Below, one piece after another: positions 59,362-64,000 of a DNA stretch of 64,000 nt. The translations under genes were made by a program, and so were the position numbers. Origin of the DNA: VRUE01 sp963699225 (GTDB lineage: Bacteria; Actinomycetota; Thermoleophilia; Solirubrobacterales; 70-9); assembly GCA_963699225.1 (NCBI GenBank), contig OY969423.1, positions 372,001 through 436,000 of the forward strand, read 5' to 3'. A model generated the notes under the pieces. It worked only from the letters and a program-made list of their open reading frames with translations. It was not told where the DNA came from and did no database searches. Each line of letters begins with the position of its first letter. The stretch's first letter is position 1.

Positions 59362-61272
59362 ATGTGCGGCATCGCCGGCATCGCCGCCGCCGACCCCCGT
59401 CGCGTCCCGCTCGAGCCGGAGGCGCTGCGGGCGATGACGGCGGCGATCGAGCACCGCGGTCCCGACGAGGACGGCCACCTGCTCGAGCCCGGGGTGGCGC
59501 TGGGGATGCGCCGGCTCAGCGTGATCGACCCCGACGGCAGTCCACAGCCGGTCAGCAGCGAGGACGGCGAGATCACAGCCGTCTTCAACGGCGAGATCTA
59601 CAACTTCCGCGAGCTGCGCGAGCAGTTGCAGGCACGCGGCCACCGTTTCGCCACTCGCGGTGACGGCGAGACGATCGTCCACCTCTACGAGGAGCACGGC
59701 CCCGACTTCGTCGATCACCTGCGCGGAATGTTCGCAATCGCCCTCTGGGACCGCCCGCGGCGACGACTGGTCTTGGCCCGCGACCGAATGGGAGTGAAGC
59801 CGCTCTACCTCGCCGAGACCTCGGCCGGCCTCGCTTTTGCCTCCGAGGTGAAGTCGCTGGTTGCAGCGGGACTGGTCCATCCGCAGCTCGACCACGATGC
59901 CGCCGAGCTCTTCATGGCCTGGGGGTACGTGCCGGGCCCCTCAACCCTCTTTGCCGGTGTGCGCAAGCTGCCGCCGGCCTCCCTCCTGGTCTACGCCGAT
60001 GGCGCCTTGGTTGAGCAGCGCGAGTACTGGACGCCCTGGGAATCCCCGCCCGAGGGGGTCGGCGCCTCCTGGGAGGAAGACGGCGAGCGATTGCTGGGGC
60101 TGCTGCGCACGGCGACTCGCGCCCGCATGGTCAGCGACGTACCGCTCGGCGTGATGCTCAGCGGCGGCCTCGACTCGAGCCTAATCACGGCGCTGATGGC
60201 CGAGGTCTCCGAGCGACCCGTGCAGACCTTCTCGGTCGGGTTCGTCGAGGACGCTTCGGCCAACGAGCTTCCCGAGGCGCGGCACGTTGCCGAACGCCTC
60301 GGCACCGACCACCACGAGCTCGAGACCTCGGCGCTCGACCACCCGGACCTGCTCGACGACGCTCTGCGTCAGCTCGAGGAGCCGATCGCCGATCTCTCCT
60401 GCGTGGGGTTGCTGCTGCTCAGTCGCTTGGCGCGGGAGACCGTCACCGTGGCCCTCTCCGGCCAGGGTGCGGACGAGTTGCTCGGCGGCTACCGCAAGCA
60501 CCAGATCGCCCGGTCTGCCGATCTGCTGGGGAGGGTGCCGCCGGCCCGGGCGGCCGTCGCGCTCGCTGCCCGGGCCGGGGCTCCCGAGTCGGCCCGCGCA
60601 CGCGGATTGCGAGCCCTCTCCAGTCGCGATCCGGTTGAGCGGATGCTGGCGATGAGCCGTGTGGTGCAACCGCGTGAGCGGCTGGCCCTCTTCACGCCCG
60701 AGTTTCTGCGGGACACCGATGTCGGCGCCCCGGTGCTGAGCCATGGTGACCTCTCTGGTCGCTCGGCGCTCACCCAGACGCTCTACCTCGACTCGCGCCT
60801 GGCGCTGGTCGACAACATGCTGCTCTATTTCGACAAGATGTCGATGGCGACCTCGCTCGAGGTCCGGGTCCCCTTCATGGACCACGATGTCGTCTCTTTC
60901 TGCCTGGCGCTGCCCGACTCGCGCAAGGTCAGGCTCGGCAACCGCAAGGAGCTGCTGAAGCGCGTCTCGCGGGGCCTCGTCGACGACCGCATCATCGATC
61001 GGCCCAAGCGAGGGTTCTTTCGCTCCGCCCTTGGCACCTGGCTGCGCGCCCAACAGGGTGGAGTGCTGGAGGAAACGCTTCTCGACACCCGCACGCAGGA
61101 GCGGGGCCTGTATCGGATGGGCGAGGTCGAGCGTCTGCTGGCGATGGCGGGGGAGGGGGACATCAAGGCCGATCAGCGTCTCTTCTGTCTCTTCTTGCTC
61201 GAGCGCTGGATCCGCGAGTGGGTCGACGTGGCCCAGCCGGCAAACGTGACGAGCGCGCCAATTGTCGCCTGA
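59362..61272 (+). CDS. asnB: Glutamine-dependent asparagine synthase-like amidotransferase (second copy)
   Basis: A 636-residue paralogue of the gene at 53163. ATG at 59362 gives MCGIAGIAAADP with the nucleophile Cys2; EIYNFRELREQLQARGHRF and HLYEEHGPDFVDHLRGMFAIALWD follow, then the synthetase domain with LGVMLSGGLDSSLITALM (PP-loop) and FDKMSMATSLEVRVPFMDHD. All core motifs are intact, but the two proteins clearly differ and sit in separate units, so they probably act on different acceptors or at different steps. I placed the start here because an upstream open frame lacks any likeness to the family. Confidence 0.85.
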   Translation: MCGIAGIAAADPRRVPLEPEALRAMTAAIEHRGPDEDGHLLEPGVALGMRRLSVIDPDGSPQPVSSEDGEITAVFNGEIYNFRELREQLQARGHRFATRGDGETIVHLYEEHGPDFVDHLRGMFAIALWDRPRRRLVLARDRMGVKPLYLAETSAGLAFASEVKSLVAAGLVHPQLDHDAAELFMAWGYVPGPSTLFAGVRKLPPASLLVYADGALVEQREYWTPWESPPEGVGASWEEDGERLLGLLRTATRARMVSDVPLGVMLSGGLDSSLITALMAEVSERPVQTFSVGFVEDASANELPEARHVAERLGTDHHELETSALDHPDLLDDALRQLEEPIADLSCVGLLLLSRLARETVTVALSGQGADELLGGYRKHQIARSADLLGRVPPARAAVALAARAGAPESARARGLRALSSRDPVERMLAMSRVVQPRERLALFTPEFLRDTDVGAPVLSHGDLSGRSALTQTLYLDSRLALVDNMLLYFDKMSMATSLEVRVPFMDHDVVSFCLALPDSRKVRLGNRKELLKRVSRGLVDDRIIDRPKRGFFRSALGTWLRAQQGGVLEETLLDTRTQERGLYRMGEVERLLAMAGEGDIKADQRLFCLFLLERWIREWVDVAQPANVTSAPIVA

Positions 61273-61316
61273 GAGTTTGATCGCAGCGCGAGGAACGCAC
61301 CCCCTGCTGCGTTGAT

Positions 61317-62861
61317 ATGACGATGTCCGTTTCAGGTTCAGCAGACGCCCTGCAGAAGAAGCACGCCAGCGCCGGCATCGCGATGGCGGTGGCGACGCTC
61401 TCGATGGCGGCCGCCTCCGGCCTTCAGGCGCTGCTCTACCTCAACTCCTTCGGCGTCAATGGCAGGACCGATGGGTTCTTCGTCGCCTTTGCCCTCTACA
61501 CGATCGTAGGGGTCTTCAGCCAGAGCATCCGGATGACCTCGGCCAACCTGTTGATCGGAGAACGGCCGCGGCTCGTTCCGGTCGAGTACGCCACCTGCCT
61601 CGCCTTGATCGCGCTGCCGATGCTGATCCTGACGATCCCGCTCGCGTCCCCATTTGCGCACCTACTGGCGCCCGGTCTCGACGCAGCGGATCGGTCCGTC
61701 ACCGTCAACGCGCTGCCCCTGCTCGGCATCGCCGCGGCCATGCAGCTTTGGTCTGCCGGCGCCGCGACGCTGCTCGCCGTGCGCGATCGCTTCAACGCCA
61801 TCGCCGGCGCCTACATCGCCGGAGCCGGCGTCGGACTGGTCGCCTACGTGGTCATCTCACCGCTCGCCGACGAGCTCGTCCTCGGCTGGTCAATGCTGGC
61901 GATGGCGGCGACCACGTTGATCGTGATGTTGCTCGCCCTGCGCCGCGCCCGCCCCGAGCGCGCGCCGACGCGGCCCTCCTTCTCGCCGGCCCGCCTCGTC
62001 TCGATGTCCGGCCTGATCCTCGCGCGTACGGCGATCTACCTCGTTTTCAACGCGCTCTACATGGTGACCCTGGCCTTTGCCAGCGGCTACGCGGAAGGCG
62101 ATGCCACCGTCCTCTCCTACGCCTACCTCTTCGCCAGCTACCTGGTGGCCGCAACAGCCTTCGCCCTCGGCCTTTCGCGGATCGCGGACATGCGGCGCGG
62201 CGCCCTGGGCGAATGGCGGGAAGTGCTGGCCGACACGGTGCCCTCGGGCTTCCGCTACTCGATGCTGGTCGTTGCCCCCGCGATGGCGGCACTGGTCGTC
62301 GCCGGAGCGCCGCTGATCGGCGATCTACTGCCGCATAGCTTTGATGCGGCGGACGTCGAAACGCTGCGCACCTTTGCGGCTCTCCTCGCCCCCTGGGTAG
62401 TGGCCGCGCTGCTTGTCAATCTGCTGCTGCCGGCGCTGCTGGCGCTCGGCCACGGCCGCCTCGTCAACGCGATGGCGCCGGGACTCCTAATCCTGCACAT
62501 CGGGGCCACCGCCCTGGGCGGCGCGCTCTGGGGCTCCGACGGAGTGGTGGGGGCCGCATTCGTAGCTCCCGCTGCATTCGCGGTCGTGCTCTTTCTCGTC
62601 GGCACCAGGGACGGGCGTCGTTGGCCCCTTGCCCGCACGTTGACGAGCGAGGGTGGCCGCCTTGCCGCCTTTGCCGCCGCCAGCTTCGGCGGCGGGGCGC
62701 TGATAGCCGCCTTCGTCGCCAGCGGCCCAGCCGAGGCGATTCTCGCCGGCGCCCTGGGCTGCGCTTTCTACATGCTCTTCCTGCGCCTTGCGGTTCCGCA
62801 CCTGCTGCAGGTGATGATCGGCGCGCTTCGGCCCAAGCCCGGCGCGCAGGTCGAAGCCTGA
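61317..62861 (+). CDS. MurJ/MviN-like lipid flippase
   Basis: A 514-residue polytopic membrane protein with about 14 helices of the MurJ/MviN branch of the MOP superfamily. N-terminal segment IAMAVATLSMAAASGLQALLYLNSFGVNGRTDGFFVAFAL, then FSQSIRMTSANLLIGERPR and, in the second half, FRYSMLVVAPAMAALVVAGAPLIGDLLPHSFDAADVETLRTFAALLAPW, have the family look. It should flip a lipid-linked precursor, distinct from the Wzx-like protein at 51623. ATG 61317; a second Met lies at residue 3. A region of multiple hairpins follows the stop. Confidence 0.8.
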   Translation: MTMSVSGSADALQKKHASAGIAMAVATLSMAAASGLQALLYLNSFGVNGRTDGFFVAFALYTIVGVFSQSIRMTSANLLIGERPRLVPVEYATCLALIALPMLILTIPLASPFAHLLAPGLDAADRSVTVNALPLLGIAAAMQLWSAGAATLLAVRDRFNAIAGAYIAGAGVGLVAYVVISPLADELVLGWSMLAMAATTLIVMLLALRRARPERAPTRPSFSPARLVSMSGLILARTAIYLVFNALYMVTLAFASGYAEGDATVLSYAYLFASYLVAATAFALGLSRIADMRRGALGEWREVLADTVPSGFRYSMLVVAPAMAALVVAGAPLIGDLLPHSFDAADVETLRTFAALLAPWVVAALLVNLLLPALLALGHGRLVNAMAPGLLILHIGATALGGALWGSDGVVGAAFVAPAAFAVVLFLVGTRDGRRWPLARTLTSEGGRLAAFAAASFGGGALIAAFVASGPAEAILAGALGCAFYMLFLRLAVPHLLQVMIGALRPKPGAQVEA

Positions 62862-63121
62862 GCCCCACTTTGGCGGGCGGCGGACGCTGCGCGTTACGGC
62901 GTCCTCAGTCGGCCAAATAGCGCTGCTATTTGGCCTCCCTGCGTCCTTGTCCCGCTTGGTCCGGCGCTCGCCAAAGCAGCGCGTGGTAAACCATTCCATC
63001 CGACTTTGACCCACACAGACTGTGGTCAAAGTCGGATGCCCTGCGGCTCCCGGAACGGCCCCAAGGGGTTATTCGGCGCTCACCGGGACCCCCGCCCTGC
63101 GGGGGGTATTGCCAAACTTTC
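62862..63121. other. Gap with several strong and competing hairpins between convergent genes
   Basis: No gene is seen in these 260 bases, but they are dense with inverted repeats: GGACGC/GCGTCC (62882-62904); an 11-3-11 stem (62911-62935, GGCCAAATAGC/GCTATTTGGCC); a 15-base perfect stem (62997-63011 with 63024-63038) extended by ACA/TGT; and a CCCCCGC/GCGGGGG hairpin (63089-63105). Two pairings compete: 62920-62934 can also pair with 62970-62982, and 62868-62875 with 62969-62976. It may be a two-way terminator or a structured RNA. Confidence 0.6.
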
Positions 63122-64000
63122 CTAGGCGTGCTTGGCGGTGCTGACCAGCTTGTCAATCAGCGCCAGGTAGCCCTGGCGCTGATTGCGCCACTCGATCTTG
63201 GCCAGCCGCTGGGCGGCGCGCTCGGCCCGCATGCACGCTGCTGTTGGGTCGGCACGGACACCTTCGATCGCGGCAGCGATTGAAGAGGCGTCGCCGGGCT
63301 CGGCGAGCAGCACGTCGTCGCCGAAGTAGCGCTCGATCACCGGCAGCCGTGAGGCGACGACCGGCAGGCCCATGTGGACGTACTCCAGAAGCTTGACCGG
63401 CAGCAGCAGCTCGGTGAAGTGATCGCGCAGGGTCGGGACGACGCCGAGGTCGGCTTCGGCCAGGCGGGCGGGGATCTCGTCGACTGGAGTCGGTTGGGGG
63501 GCAATTCGCACGCCCTCGGGCGCGACCTCAGCGGCCACGCTCGCTAGGCGGCTTGCCGCCTCTGCGTCGGAGCCGTAGACGTCGAGCTCGACCTCCTCGT
63601 CACGGCTGCGCAACGTCGCCACCGCGCGCACAAGCGTCTCGACGCCGAAGCGATCGGCGAGTCCACCGTGGTAGACGACGCGCAGGGCCCCCTTGCTGGG
63701 TGGGGCCTCGGGCCGGCGCCGCTCGCCGAAGACGCGCTCGTCGGGCGTATTCATCACCACTTGTGCTTGCTTTGCCTCGATCCCGCGCTGCTTGAGCAGC
63801 TCGCGCGCCTCGTCGGTGACGAAGATATGGCCGTCTGCGAGAGCGGCGCTGATCCGCTCCTCGACCCTGATCAGGCGCACGAGCGGATGGTCGGGTGGGC
63901 GGTCGAAGAGGGTGGCGAAGAGCTCTGGGAAGGTGTCGTGGAAGTTGAGGATCATCGGCGTGCCACGCAGCTTCGGTCGCAGGGCCGAGAAGACCAGGGC
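63122..64000 (-). CDS. GT4-type glycosyltransferase (5' end outside the window)
   Basis: At least 292 residues of a GT-B glycosyltransferase. The frame runs on to the window edge (residues ALVFSALRPKLRGTPMILNFHD), so the N-terminus is missing. The C-terminal domain shows FVTDEARELL, LRVVYHGGLADRFGVETLVRAVATL, and VPTLRDHFTELLLPVKLLEYVHMGLPVVASRLPVIERYFGDD with the GT4 glutamate/leucine-rich nucleotide motif. It ends in an IEWRNQRQGYLALIDKLV helix. It is the last gene of a minus-strand unit entering the window from the right. Confidence 0.85.
   Translation of the reverse strand, partial: ALVFSALRPKLRGTPMILNFHDTFPELFATLFDRPPDHPLVRLIRVEERISAALADGHIFVTDEARELLKQRGIEAKQAQVVMNTPDERVFGERRRPEAPPSKGALRVVYHGGLADRFGVETLVRAVATLRSRDEEVELDVYGSDAEAASRLASVAAEVAPEGVRIAPQPTPVDEIPARLAEADLGVVPTLRDHFTELLLPVKLLEYVHMGLPVVASRLPVIERYFGDDVLLAEPGDASSIAAAIEGVRADPTAACMRAERAAQRLAKIEWRNQRQGYLALIDKLVSTAKHA

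Overview
The window is chromosomal DNA of a high-GC actinobacterium. The gene content suggests the class Thermoleophilia (Solirubrobacter-like): a pdxS-pdxT pair followed by an M29 aminopeptidase, yebC followed by ruvCAB, a single-chain SecD-SecF fusion preceded by a zinc-ribbon/PAS protein, recJ and a bifunctional rel gene. It also has many GTG starts and stop/start overlaps of the ATGA or GTGA type. The assignment is inferred from gene content and style; no rRNA or complete tRNA is present to confirm it.

Bases 1-856 look like the distal end of an integrated element. They hold one small zinc-ribbon gene, short direct repeats that could be recombinase arm sites, and the 3' half of a tRNA-Met(CAT) (813-856) with no 5' half, as expected for an attR scar. 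Bases 936-11732 are a mixed housekeeping stretch: two tiny coupled membrane proteins, a DUF2007 protein, a bacterial SET-domain protein, a zincin, a flippase-like membrane protein, a Lys/Glu-rich lipoprotein, a PknB-type receptor kinase, a VapBC module whose last gene overlaps yjbQ, an ArsR-AHSA1-VOC operon, and an RpiR-type regulator.

Bases 11810-26490 are core genes: PLP synthase (pdxST) with an aminopeptidase, yebC, Holliday-junction processing (ruvCAB), protein export (secDF), recJ and rel. A long palindrome separates yebC from ruvC. A second, similar palindrome lies in frame inside recJ. At 26.6-28.3 kb two paralogous small proteins with a DNA-binding-like C-terminus flank an ECF sigma factor.

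Bases 28337-64000 form a large cell-surface polysaccharide locus. It encodes two Gfo/Idh/MocA sugar dehydrogenases, an initiating phosphoglycosyl transferase, a UDP-GlcNAc 2-epimerase, several GT2 and GT4 glycosyltransferases, a GT-C membrane transferase, an FAD oxidoreductase, two glutamine-dependent asparagine synthase-like amidotransferases, two different flippases (Wzx-like and MurJ-like), an O-antigen-ligase-like protein and a Wzz-like chain-length protein. In its centre are three exported proteins: a 1047-residue double beta-helix protein with TSP3 repeats, a 2170-residue protein with a dimethylformamidase-beta-like domain plus seven PKD and four LamG domains, and a shorter beta-helix paralogue. 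A plausible reading is that the enzymes build and export a decorated glycan and the large proteins bind, modify or display on it.

The most unusual signals are the in-frame palindrome in recJ, competing hairpins in the 62.86-63.12 kb gap, and a switch in glutamate codon use (GAG to GAA) exactly where the kinase and SecDF chains leave the cytoplasm.
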